This document shows, piece by piece, positions 1 through 7,003 of a stretch of DNA of 34,509 nt. The position numbers and the translations under genes are program-made. The notes below the pieces were generated by a model, which was given only the letters and a program-made list of their open reading frames with translations, had not been told where the DNA came from and ran no database searches. Within the stretch, counting starts at the first letter, position 1; every line of letters starts with the position of its first letter. Source of the DNA: Sedimentisphaerales bacterium (lineage in GTDB: Bacteria; Planctomycetota; Phycisphaerae; Sedimentisphaerales; Anaerobacaceae); assembly GCA_030603595.1 (NCBI GenBank), contig JAUVXL010000013.1, positions 1-34,509 of the forward strand, given 5' to 3'.

Positions 1-150
1 GGAGGGTTTGGGGTGACAGTGGGGGCGAGAGAAGGGAGGGCTTGGGGTGACAGTGGGGGCGAGAGAAGGGAGGGCTTGGGGTGACAGTGGGGGCGAGAGA
101 AGGGAGGGCTTGGGGTGACAGTGGGGGCGAGAGAAGGGAGGGCTTGGGGA
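1..150. repeat. 34-bp tandem repeat array, four full copies plus a partial fifth
   Basis: A G-rich 34-bp unit begins at 1, 35, 69, 103 and 137, and the fifth copy breaks down after about 14 bases. Copies 2 to 4 look identical; the first differs by one base (T for C at position 7). The core TGACAGTGGGGG also occurs, in inverted orientation, in the repeat cluster near 14488-14493, so the array probably arose by tandem amplification of part of that dispersed family. The array runs off the window start, so its true copy number is unknown. It contains no credible gene. Confidence 0.9.
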
Positions 151-235
151 GACGGGGGGGGAACTCGGGGTGGTAAATGATCGTAACGCCTTGTCATCGA
201 AAGGGCTATGCCGTGCCGGAAAAGTTAGCCACACC

Positions 236-583
236 CTATTGTTCGGTTTTGTCCTGTTCGGGGGTGAGCGTTACCGGGATGTCGAGCCAGAATGTCGAGC
301 CGGCGTCGAGTTCGCTTTCGAGGCCTATATCGCCTGCGAGCATGGCCGTTAGTTCCTTGCTGATGGCCAGTCCGAGCCCGCTGCCCGTGGATTCACGGGT
401 AATTGAGCCGTCAACCTGGCTGAATTTGTCGAATATTTTTTTCTTGTCTTCTTCGGCGATTCCGCAGCCGGTATCGGTGACTGCGAAGCGGACGGTTTTT
501 TCGTCGAGCATTTTGGCTTCAATTGTAATCGTGCCGCGAGCAGGCGTGAATTTGACGGCGTTGCTGAGGAAGTTGTAGAGCAC
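236..583 (-). pseudogene. C-terminal ATPase part of a sensor histidine kinase, separated by an in-frame TAG
   Basis: This 115-residue stretch is the HATPase_c domain that belongs to the kinase directly upstream. It is in the same reading frame and separated from it only by a TAG at 584-586. The N box (NAVKF), the DTGCGI G1 box and the GSGLGL G2 box are all present, so the ATP-binding domain itself looks intact. The first codon after the stop is GTG, which gene finders would take as a start, but no ribosome binding site is evident and an isolated ATPase domain without its His domain would not be a working kinase. The natural end is another TAG at 236-238. I treat it as the distal half of a broken gene. 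Confidence 0.8.
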
Positions 584-1867
584 CTACTGGACCTTGCCTG
601 CATCGGTTGTGAGGATTGGGATGGCGGGGTCGATAGTGTGTTTTACCTTTATTTTCTTTTGCTTTGTCAGGAGCGAGAACGAGGCGACGAGTCCTTCACA
701 GAGCTGCTCGGCGGAAGTTTTGTCTATGTGCAGCTCCATCTTTCCGGCGCGGGTCTTGGCCAGGTCGAGCAGGTCGTTGATCATATTGAGCAGGCTGTTG
801 CCGCTGGTAATGATGTTCTCGGCGTATTTCTTGCCCTTGTCGGTTTTCAGGACTTTTGGCTTATCTCGGAGGACCTGGGCAAAGCCCATAATCGCGTTGA
901 GCGGCGTTCTGAACTCGTGGGAGATGTTGGCGAGGAATTCGCTCTTGACCTTGTTGGCCTTGAACAGTTCGATATTGCGTTCGGAAAGCTCAATGATCTT
1001 GGCGTCGAGCTGCTTGTTCGCCTCTCGCAGTTTCTCCTGGGCGGCCTGGAGCCCGTCGAGCATTTTGTTGAAAGCGGTGGCGAGCTTTTCATATTCATCG
1101 CGTGTGGCGATGGAGCTTCTTGTGTCGAGGTTGCCTTCGGCGACGTTGTTTGCAAGGGCGCGGAGCTGGCGGATCGGGCGCAAGATTACTCGCTGGGTTA
1201 TCCAGTAGAAGGCGACGATGGCGCCCGTAACGCCGATCAGCCAGGAGACGCCTATCCAGATGCGGTTTAGGACGACGATTTTTCTGATTTCGGTTCCGAT
1301 TCCGCGAGATTGGATAAGGGCCGCTCCGACAGGCTGATTCAAGGAGAAAGGCCCGCCGGGGCCCTGCGGGTAGTGGCAGGTTATGCAGCCTTCGGTTGCT
1401 CTGAATATTCGCACATAATTGCTTTGAAGCATGCCGTCGGATTCGACTGTCGTGATGTCATCGTCTCCGGTGTCGGCGGATTTGAGTGAGTCGATTATTT
1501 TTATCTGCGCTTCGGCGAGTTGTTGGAGGGAAGTATCGTCCTCTTTTAGAAAACTGACCCATCGTATTTCGGGGTCGTTGACATCGGCGGCCAATCCTGC
1601 TCTATCGAGTTGGGGCAGAGCGGCCTGGGAGGAATCTTTAAGGCGAAAGTGCAGGCGTCGGAGCAGTGTCTCGGCCTTTGCCTTGTTGCTGTCGAGCAGG
1701 CCTTTCCTGGTGAGTTGGCCCATCCAGATATAGGGAAGGAGCAGTGCAAGGAAGAGGATAAAGATTACGGCTGCGCCGAAGGCCAGCCTGCACTTCTCGG
1801 CGAGTGACAAAGGCCACAGCCTGAAGAACTCCAGAACTTTCAACAATTTGTTTAAGTTAAGCCTCAT
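584..1867 (-). CDS. N-terminal part of a membrane sensor histidine kinase with a CxxCH sensor region (truncated by TAG)
   Basis: The protein should sense a periplasmic signal and phosphorylate an unseen response regulator. From the ATG at 1867, a membrane segment lies at about 28-48, followed by a periplasmic region with GCITCHYPQ (CxxCH, about 161-165), a possible c-type heme site as in Tll0287/DUF3365-like sensors. A second membrane segment lies at about 203-223, then HAMP, a coiled coil, and a HisKA domain with SHEFRTPLNA (His about 317). The frame stops at TAG just after TDAGKVQ, where family members continue with a residue such as Q and then VLYNFLSNAVKF. A longer GTG start at 1912 would add 15 residues lacking character; the ATG gives a more normal N-terminus. 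No response regulator gene lies nearby. Either a nonsense mutation, a sequencing error or readthrough explains the stop. Confidence 0.8.
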   Translation of the reverse strand: MRLNLNKLLKVLEFFRLWPLSLAEKCRLAFGAAVIFILFLALLLPYIWMGQLTRKGLLDSNKAKAETLLRRLHFRLKDSSQAALPQLDRAGLAADVNDPEIRWVSFLKEDDTSLQQLAEAQIKIIDSLKSADTGDDDITTVESDGMLQSNYVRIFRATEGCITCHYPQGPGGPFSLNQPVGAALIQSRGIGTEIRKIVVLNRIWIGVSWLIGVTGAIVAFYWITQRVILRPIRQLRALANNVAEGNLDTRSSIATRDEYEKLATAFNKMLDGLQAAQEKLREANKQLDAKIIELSERNIELFKANKVKSEFLANISHEFRTPLNAIMGFAQVLRDKPKVLKTDKGKKYAENIITSGNSLLNMINDLLDLAKTRAGKMELHIDKTSAEQLCEGLVASFSLLTKQKKIKVKHTIDPAIPILTTDAGKVQ

Positions 1868-1904
1868 AATTTCTGTTATATCTGTAGTTATGGCAGTAGA
1901 GAAG

Positions 1905-2040
1905 GTGTGCACAGCACACCCTACCGCTGCTGTTTTTTGACACGGCTTAACCGTTCACGGGGTCCGCCGCAGGCGGCCTGCCACCCAAACGCTTTTGGAG
2001 CTTTGCCATCCCCAAGCTGCGCTTGAGGCTGCCACCCCCA
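1905..2040. repeat. Cluster of dispersed palindromic repeats
   Basis: Several short GC-rich motifs with inverted symmetry are packed between the kinase and aspS: a GGTGTGCACAGCACACC palindrome (about 1904-1920), TTTTTTGACACGGCTTAAC (about 1934-1952), CCGCCGCAGGCGG (about 1964-1976), and two or three copies of a TGCCAYCCCMA-like motif with CAAGCTGCGCTTG inside. The TTTTTTGACACGG-TTAAC element recurs at about 34350-34370, which shows it is dispersed. No ORF is credible here. The hairpins could also act as an mRNA end for aspS, though no U-tract follows. Confidence 0.6.
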
Positions 2041-2064
2041 TCGTAAATTATAGCCTGTTTAGTC

Positions 2065-3873
2065 CTATTCGTCTGCTTTTTCTTCTACGATGTGGGAGGG
2101 TCTTTGCATTCGCAGGTTCAGTTCATCGAGTTGTTTGGCGTCCACTTCGCTCGGCGCATCGGTCAGGAGGCACTGTCCTCTCTGAGTTTTTGGAAAGGCA
2201 ATGACGTCCCTGATATTTTCGGTTCCGGTGAGCAGCATAACAAGCCTGTCGAGTCCGAACGCTATCCCGCCGTGCGGCGGCGCTCCGTACTCGAGCGCCT
2301 TTAGAAAGAATCCGAATCGCTGTTTGGCCTGTTCTCCGGCAATATTGAGCAGGTCGAATACCTTCTGCTGTATTTCGGGATTGTGGATACGAATGCTTCC
2401 GCCGCCGATTTCCGAGCCGTTGACGACGATGTCATAGGCCTGGGAGCGGCAGTTGGCCGGGTCGGTATCGAGCTTGTCCATATCTTCTTCTACGGGCGAA
2501 GTGAACGGATGATGGAGCGAGTCGTAGCGTTTCTCATCCTCGTTCCATTCGAAGAGCGGGAAGTCCACTATCCAGACGAATTCGAAGGTGTTCGGGTCGT
2601 AGAGTTCGAGGTCCCTGGCGACCCTGCATCTCAACGGCGCCAGGGCCTTGTTGGCGGTGGCTTCGGTATCTGCGACGAATAGCAAAAGGTCGCCGTCTTT
2701 TGCATCGAATCTCTGGAGGAGTTGCTGCTGCAGTTGGCCGCTGAAGAATTTGGCCAGTCCACCGATGAGGGTGGCGGCTTCTCCTTCCTGCTTTACCTTG
2801 AACCATGCCAAGCCTTTGGCGTCGTAATCGGCCACGAATTTTGTGAGGGTCTTTTCGATATCGCTTCTGGAGTACTTATCGCCGGCCGGTGCGCAGAGGC
2901 CCTTGACTACTCCTCCTTTCTCGATAGCGGAGGTGAACACCTTAAAATCGGTCTGCCCGGCGAGGTCGGAGATGTCTTTTAGCTGCATATCAAATCGCAA
3001 GTCGGGCCTGTCCACTCCGTAGTTATCCACCGCTTCTTTACATGTCATCCGGCGGATGGGCAACTTCACATCGACGCCGAGGATATGTTTCCATAGGCTC
3101 GCGACCATATTCTCGTGAACGGCTATCACGTCGTCGCTGTCAACGAAGCTCATTTCGACATCTATTTGGGTGAACTCGGCCTGCCTGTCGGCCCGCGGAT
3201 CCTCATCGCGGAAACATCGGACTATCTGGAAGTACTTATCGACTCCGCTGATCATCAGTATTTGTTTGAATAGTTGCGGCGATTGCGGCAGGGCGTAAAA
3301 AGCGTTCTGGACGAGCCTGCTGGGCACGAGGAAATCCCTTGCGCCTTCGGGCGTGCTCTTTGCGAGCATCGGCGTCTCGATCTCCCAGAATCCCAATTTG
3401 CCGAAGTAGTCCCGCACCGCCGTTGTGACCTTATGGCGTGTTTGCAGTTTGCTCTGCATTTCGGGCCTTCGCAGGTCGATGTATCGATTGGCGAGTCGGA
3501 GTTCTTCGCCGGTTCTTTCGGCTCCGTCCATCTCGAATGGCGGAGTTTTTGCGACGTTGAGGATATGCAGTTGCCGGACGGCGACCTCGATTTCGCCTGT
3601 CGGCAGCTTCGGGTTCTTCATACCTTCTGTTCTGGGCTGGACAACGCCCTGGGCTGCTATTACCCATTCACATCGAGCGGTCCTGGCCAGCTTGTGGGCA
3701 TCCGGCTGGGTTTCGGGGTCGAATACGAGTTGGGTCAGGCCTTCTCTGTCTCTCAGGTCGATAAAGACGAGGTTGCCGTGGTCGCGATAGGAATGGACCC
3801 AGCCGGCGACGGTTACCTTTTTGCCGGCATCGTCGAGCCGAAGCCGGCCGCAATTATGTGTTCTCTTAAGCAT
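2065..3873 (-). CDS. aspS: Aspartate--tRNA ligase
   Basis: Charges tRNA with aspartate in the cytoplasm. At 602 residues it matches the bacterial-type AspRS, which is longer than the archaeal type because of the inserted GAD domain. The OB-fold anticodon-binding domain is at the N-terminus (VTVAGWVHSYRDHGNLVFID), class II motif 2 appears as RCFRDEDPRADRQAEFTQID, and motif 3 as GIAFGLDRLVMLLTG near the C-terminus. The gene starts with ATG at 3873 and ends with TAG, showing that TAG is a normal stop in this genome. A TTGACG/TATCCT promoter pair with 17-bp spacing lies at 3951-3979, overlapping the intergenic space after the FG-GAP gene, so aspS can be transcribed separately from the secreted-protein cluster upstream. 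Whether it is discriminating or also makes Asp-tRNA(Asn) cannot be told by eye. Confidence 0.97.
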   Translation of the reverse strand: MLKRTHNCGRLRLDDAGKKVTVAGWVHSYRDHGNLVFIDLRDREGLTQLVFDPETQPDAHKLARTARCEWVIAAQGVVQPRTEGMKNPKLPTGEIEVAVRQLHILNVAKTPPFEMDGAERTGEELRLANRYIDLRRPEMQSKLQTRHKVTTAVRDYFGKLGFWEIETPMLAKSTPEGARDFLVPSRLVQNAFYALPQSPQLFKQILMISGVDKYFQIVRCFRDEDPRADRQAEFTQIDVEMSFVDSDDVIAVHENMVASLWKHILGVDVKLPIRRMTCKEAVDNYGVDRPDLRFDMQLKDISDLAGQTDFKVFTSAIEKGGVVKGLCAPAGDKYSRSDIEKTLTKFVADYDAKGLAWFKVKQEGEAATLIGGLAKFFSGQLQQQLLQRFDAKDGDLLLFVADTEATANKALAPLRCRVARDLELYDPNTFEFVWIVDFPLFEWNEDEKRYDSLHHPFTSPVEEDMDKLDTDPANCRSQAYDIVVNGSEIGGGSIRIHNPEIQQKVFDLLNIAGEQAKQRFGFFLKALEYGAPPHGGIAFGLDRLVMLLTGTENIRDVIAFPKTQRGQCLLTDAPSEVDAKQLDELNLRMQRPSHIVEEKADE

Positions 3874-3950
3874 TGCAGAATCTTTCTAAGATCGCTTTCG
3901 ATAGAGCAAAATAGGGAAAACCCGACGCTATACGCCAACATCGTCCTGTA

Positions 3951-3979
3951 AGGATAGTGAAATAGGGCGGATTCGTCAA
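3951..3979 (-). promoter_or_regulatory. Promoter of aspS
   Basis: Read on the minus strand: TTGACG, 17-bp spacer, TATCCT. The start of transcription would be near 3944, about 70 bases before the aspS ATG. Identified by eye only. Confidence 0.5.
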
Positions 3980-3992
3980 CAGTGGCCTTGGC

Positions 3993-5144
3993 TTATTTGA
4001 GTGTGTTGCGGAGGTAGATGTGTTCGTTGCCGTTCCAGGGTTTTGAGCAGATGTCGATATCGCCGTCGCCGTCCACATCGGCTGCCTTGGCTTCGTGGCA
4101 GCGTTTGCCGGTGAGGATTTCGTGCTGTCGCCAGTTTCGGCCTTTGCCGTCGGTGTTTTCCCAGATGAACCATTTGTGAGGTGGTTTGGATGTGAGCGGT
4201 CCTCCGCCTGAGAAGATATCGAGGTCTCCATCGTTGTCGAAGTCGGCTACTGCGAGTGAGTGGAAGTCCTGGCCTGATTTGCCGGCGACGATATGCTTTA
4301 TCCATCGTCGGCCCTTGCCGTCTTTATTCTCGTGCCAGGCTACCCGCCCGCTGCGACAATCTCCTTCGGCTTGGACAATGTCGTTATCGCCGTCTTTATC
4401 GAGGTCGATTATCCAGGATTTGGTCATAAGGGGGTATTTTGCATCAGGCTGGCCGAAGTCGATGTTCTTGTGCGGGGTCCATTTGGTTCCTTTGCCGTCG
4501 GCATTCTCGAACCAGATATTTGTCCTGACTACGTCGTTATCGCCGTCTCCGTCGATATCGGCGACGCCGGCCGGGTCGATCGCGCCATGCACAGCTTGGC
4601 CGATTTTGTGCTGTTTCCATTTCTTGGTTGGGTCGGGCGGTATTTTGTACCAAAACAGGGCGCTTCTATCGCCCATTATAACGACGTCGAGCTTCTTATC
4701 GCCGTCGATATCTGCGGCGACGTTATCGTGGCAGCCAAGTGTTACGCCGTTTGGGTACTTGATAAACTGCTGTTGGCGTGGTTTGCCGGTGTTTTTGTAC
4801 CATGCGCCGCCGGAGACCTGGTCTATCCAGCCGTCGCCGTCCACATCGAATGCGGTGCCGCCGACGTCGGTTGGGGCCTTCAGGCCGAGGGCGTGTCTGG
4901 ACCAATTATCCGCATCCTTGTATTCGAACCACCATATATCGCCGCCGCGGCAGCCGACAATCCAGTCGAGGTCGCCGTCTTTATCGACGTCCACGAGGGT
5001 TGTCTGGCCCATGCTGCCGCCGATTTGGGCAATTTGGTGATACTCGAACTTTGGGAATTTTGCATACGCCAATGAGCAGAACAGGCAAACGCTCGTGACA
5101 ACAATATGCAGACGCGATTTATTTTCGCATACACGGAAAACCAT
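3993..5144 (-). CDS. Secreted FG-GAP/VCBS-repeat beta-propeller protein
   Basis: A 383-residue exported protein of unknown role. After an N-terminal signal peptide (hydrophobic run LHIVVTSVCLFCSLAYA), it is built of repeated blades carrying calcium-binding loops of the type DVDKDGDLD, DVDGDGWID, DIDGDKKLD, DIDGDGDND, DLDKDGDND, DFDNDGDLD and DVDGDGDID, spaced about 45-60 residues. Such FG-GAP/VCBS propellers in planctomycetes are usually surface or secreted binding modules, sometimes attached to enzymes; here no catalytic domain is present. The ATG at 5144 has a strong AAGGAG box 8 bases upstream. It lies 78 bp after the lipoprotein gene on the same strand and is probably the last gene of the cluster that starts at 9946. 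Confidence 0.85.
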   Translation of the reverse strand: MVFRVCENKSRLHIVVTSVCLFCSLAYAKFPKFEYHQIAQIGGSMGQTTLVDVDKDGDLDWIVGCRGGDIWWFEYKDADNWSRHALGLKAPTDVGGTAFDVDGDGWIDQVSGGAWYKNTGKPRQQQFIKYPNGVTLGCHDNVAADIDGDKKLDVVIMGDRSALFWYKIPPDPTKKWKQHKIGQAVHGAIDPAGVADIDGDGDNDVVRTNIWFENADGKGTKWTPHKNIDFGQPDAKYPLMTKSWIIDLDKDGDNDIVQAEGDCRSGRVAWHENKDGKGRRWIKHIVAGKSGQDFHSLAVADFDNDGDLDIFSGGGPLTSKPPHKWFIWENTDGKGRNWRQHEILTGKRCHEAKAADVDGDGDIDICSKPWNGNEHIYLRNTLK

Positions 5145-5222
5145 AACAAACTCCTTTCGTTACTCGCCCTTCGTTGCATCAGGCCCGTAAACTCGCTCAC
5201 CGGGCGCGTCAGTTCGCTGCGG

Positions 5223-5717
5223 CTATCTGATGAAGTATCCTGAGACTCTCCATTTGCCGTTTTTGTCGAGCATTGGGGTGATTGTCTCCACGGCTGCCGT
5301 TTTGTTCTGGAATCTTGTCTGGAACTGGATGATCACATATTCGCCGGCCGGCGCATTTGGAATATCAGCAGTATATTTCTTCGATAGGAGCTTTCGAGAG
5401 ACCAGCTTACCGCACCGTTCTCTCAGTATCCTGAGTGTCTGCTCCCATTGCTCTTTTGGCACAGTGTTCCGGAAGTATTCCGCAGCTTCGTCCCTGGTCT
5501 TTGCGTATTGTCCGGAGTCGAGGGTCTTGAGCCATGCCTCGGCAGCGGCAACGGCGGCTTGCTCGGCGGCGACATTATCTTGGGGCTGCTTGGGCTGCTC
5601 GTGCTGCCGGACCTTTGGCTCGTTGACTTCGGAGGTGGGCTCATCGCCTTTGCAGCCGATGAGAACCAATATTGATGCAGCAAGGGTTAGCAACAATAGA
5701 CATTCAAGCTTTCTCAT
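5223..5717 (-). CDS. DUF4019 lipoprotein
   Basis: A 164-residue small lipoprotein of unknown function. The N-terminus (MRKLECLLLLTLAASILVLIGC) is a lipoprotein signal with cysteine at about residue 22, followed by a charged, Gln/Pro-rich linker. The C-terminal hundred residues match the DUF4019 pattern as I remember it: AAEAWLKTLDSGQY near the start, VPKEQWEQTLRILRERCG in the middle, and a WRVSGYFIR end. DUF4019 proteins are typically small exported proteins without assigned activity. It lies between the GH43-like and FG-GAP genes on the same strand, 160 bp after the former. I see no clear promoter of its own. Confidence 0.85.
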   Translation of the reverse strand: MRKLECLLLLTLAASILVLIGCKGDEPTSEVNEPKVRQHEQPKQPQDNVAAEQAAVAAAEAWLKTLDSGQYAKTRDEAAEYFRNTVPKEQWEQTLRILRERCGKLVSRKLLSKKYTADIPNAPAGEYVIIQFQTRFQNKTAAVETITPMLDKNGKWRVSGYFIR

Positions 5718-5877
5718 TCTTCCATCCTTTCAAGAATACATTCCAACTCAGGTAAGAATACTTAATTATGGCGGTTCTTGACAGATAGTTGAAGCGAAAT
5801 CCGGCTAATATCGATTTTTTAGCGTGGTGCGGCGCCGGGACAGGGAAAAGGATGGTCTCGGAAGGCTCCGCCGGCGA

Positions 5878-6966
5878 TTATCGGTCTCTTTTCTGGTTCA
5901 AGTCGGCTGATGTGGCCAGTGCGATGACCCTGCCTTGATCGCCGACGGCGCAGTAGAAGTGATAGACGATGCCTTTGTGTTTGACGACCCAGGGCTTGTG
6001 GGCGTATGTGTTGTCGTAGGGCTGCGAGGGCTTGACGAGGTCCGGGCCGGCCCATTTGGTCCAGTGCACAAGGTCGTATGAACAGGCGAAGGTGTCGAAG
6101 GCCTTCGGTCTCCAGAATGCACCGAAGTAGAACATAACCCAGATATCGTCGATTCGGGTGATCTGGGGGTCGCCTGATATTCCTTTGCCGTTGTCTATAA
6201 CCGGCTCGCTGCCGTATCTGAGCCAGGTCTTCATATCGCTTGAGACGGCCATGCCTATGCGTTCAGGTCCGCCCTTGGGTTTGCCGTTGTAGAACATCAC
6301 AAATGGATAGCCGAGCGTTTGCTCCGGATCATGGATGATGTTGCTTTTGTATTGGGTTAGAGACTCGAAGCTCCGGACGTCTGGCTGGTCGGCCGAGAGG
6401 ACCGGCGCCGGCCGGCGGTTCCATTCTGCGGCCCTGGTGGGGTCGGCAGTCCAGGCGATGCCGACGGCCAGGGGGTCTGTTTCGTAGCCCTTCAGGGCGC
6501 CGCCGAGATAAGAGAGCCAGTACTTGCCGTCGAACTTGCCGAGCTTGTATGAGCCGCCCCAAGTATAATCCTGGAGTGCGATGTAGCCGGCGGCCTGCAT
6601 CCCGTCCCACGCGCCCTTGCGAAAGCGGAGTATCCTGCCGAGCGGTTTCCAATCGAGCAGGTTGGCACTTTCGGCGATGGCGGTTTCGTAGCCGTTTCCG
6701 TCGAAGATGATATACATCATGCACCACTTTTGGCCGTGCCGATAGACGCTTGGGCAATCCAGTTTTTTGCCGTCTTGCCCTTTTAGGATTACGCCGTATT
6801 TGTATGGGGTTTTGATCTGCTCGTAGATTCGCTGCATGGTCTCGGCATCGACGGCGTTGCCTTTGGACTTGGCACCGAGCACGATGCGTCGGCTACTTGC
6901 AGGCTCGGCCCGGCAAAGCGATACAAGAGCGAATACGAGAAGTGCGCCTGCGAGAATTCTCTTCAC
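5878..6966 (-). CDS. Secreted GH43/GH117-like five-bladed propeller glycosidase
   Basis: A 362-residue exported protein with a signal peptide (MKRILAGALLVFALVSLCRA). The body has the repeated pattern of five-bladed beta-propeller glycosidases: a phrase such as YRHGQKWCMMYIIFDGNGYE followed by AIAESANLLDWKPLGRIL, then KFDGKYWLSYLGG, YPFVMFYNGKPKGGPERIGM, SSDMKTWLRYGSEPV, DDIWVMFYFGAF and CSYDLVHWTKW. This alternation of substrate-facing acidic residues and SxDLxxW phrases is typical of GH43, GH117 and GH130-type folds; the exact family and substrate cannot be set by eye. It follows the HzsA-like gene by 37 bp and is almost certainly co-transcribed with it, consistent with polysaccharide breakdown outside the cytoplasm. 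Confidence 0.75.
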   Translation of the reverse strand: MKRILAGALLVFALVSLCRAEPASSRRIVLGAKSKGNAVDAETMQRIYEQIKTPYKYGVILKGQDGKKLDCPSVYRHGQKWCMMYIIFDGNGYETAIAESANLLDWKPLGRILRFRKGAWDGMQAAGYIALQDYTWGGSYKLGKFDGKYWLSYLGGALKGYETDPLAVGIAWTADPTRAAEWNRRPAPVLSADQPDVRSFESLTQYKSNIIHDPEQTLGYPFVMFYNGKPKGGPERIGMAVSSDMKTWLRYGSEPVIDNGKGISGDPQITRIDDIWVMFYFGAFWRPKAFDTFACSYDLVHWTKWAGPDLVKPSQPYDNTYAHKPWVVKHKGIVYHFYCAVGDQGRVIALATSADLNQKRDR

Positions 6967-7003
6967 GTTCTGTGCATCCTTTCCCGGTATGTGGAGCCTT
7001 CAT

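Noticed and set aside
1-150. CRISPR array
   Set aside because: The 34-bp units are directly adjacent with no unique spacers, and no cas genes are present.
584-586. TAG as a sense codon (recoded genetic code or programmed readthrough)
   Set aside because: TAG also terminates the same kinase gene at 236 and aspS at 2065, so a genome-wide reassignment does not fit. No readthrough context was recognised.
2092-3951. Long plus-strand open frames across aspS, and similar ones opposite other genes
   Set aside because: They are mirror frames of strongly coding minus-strand genes in GC-rich DNA, with no ribosome binding site or recognisable product.
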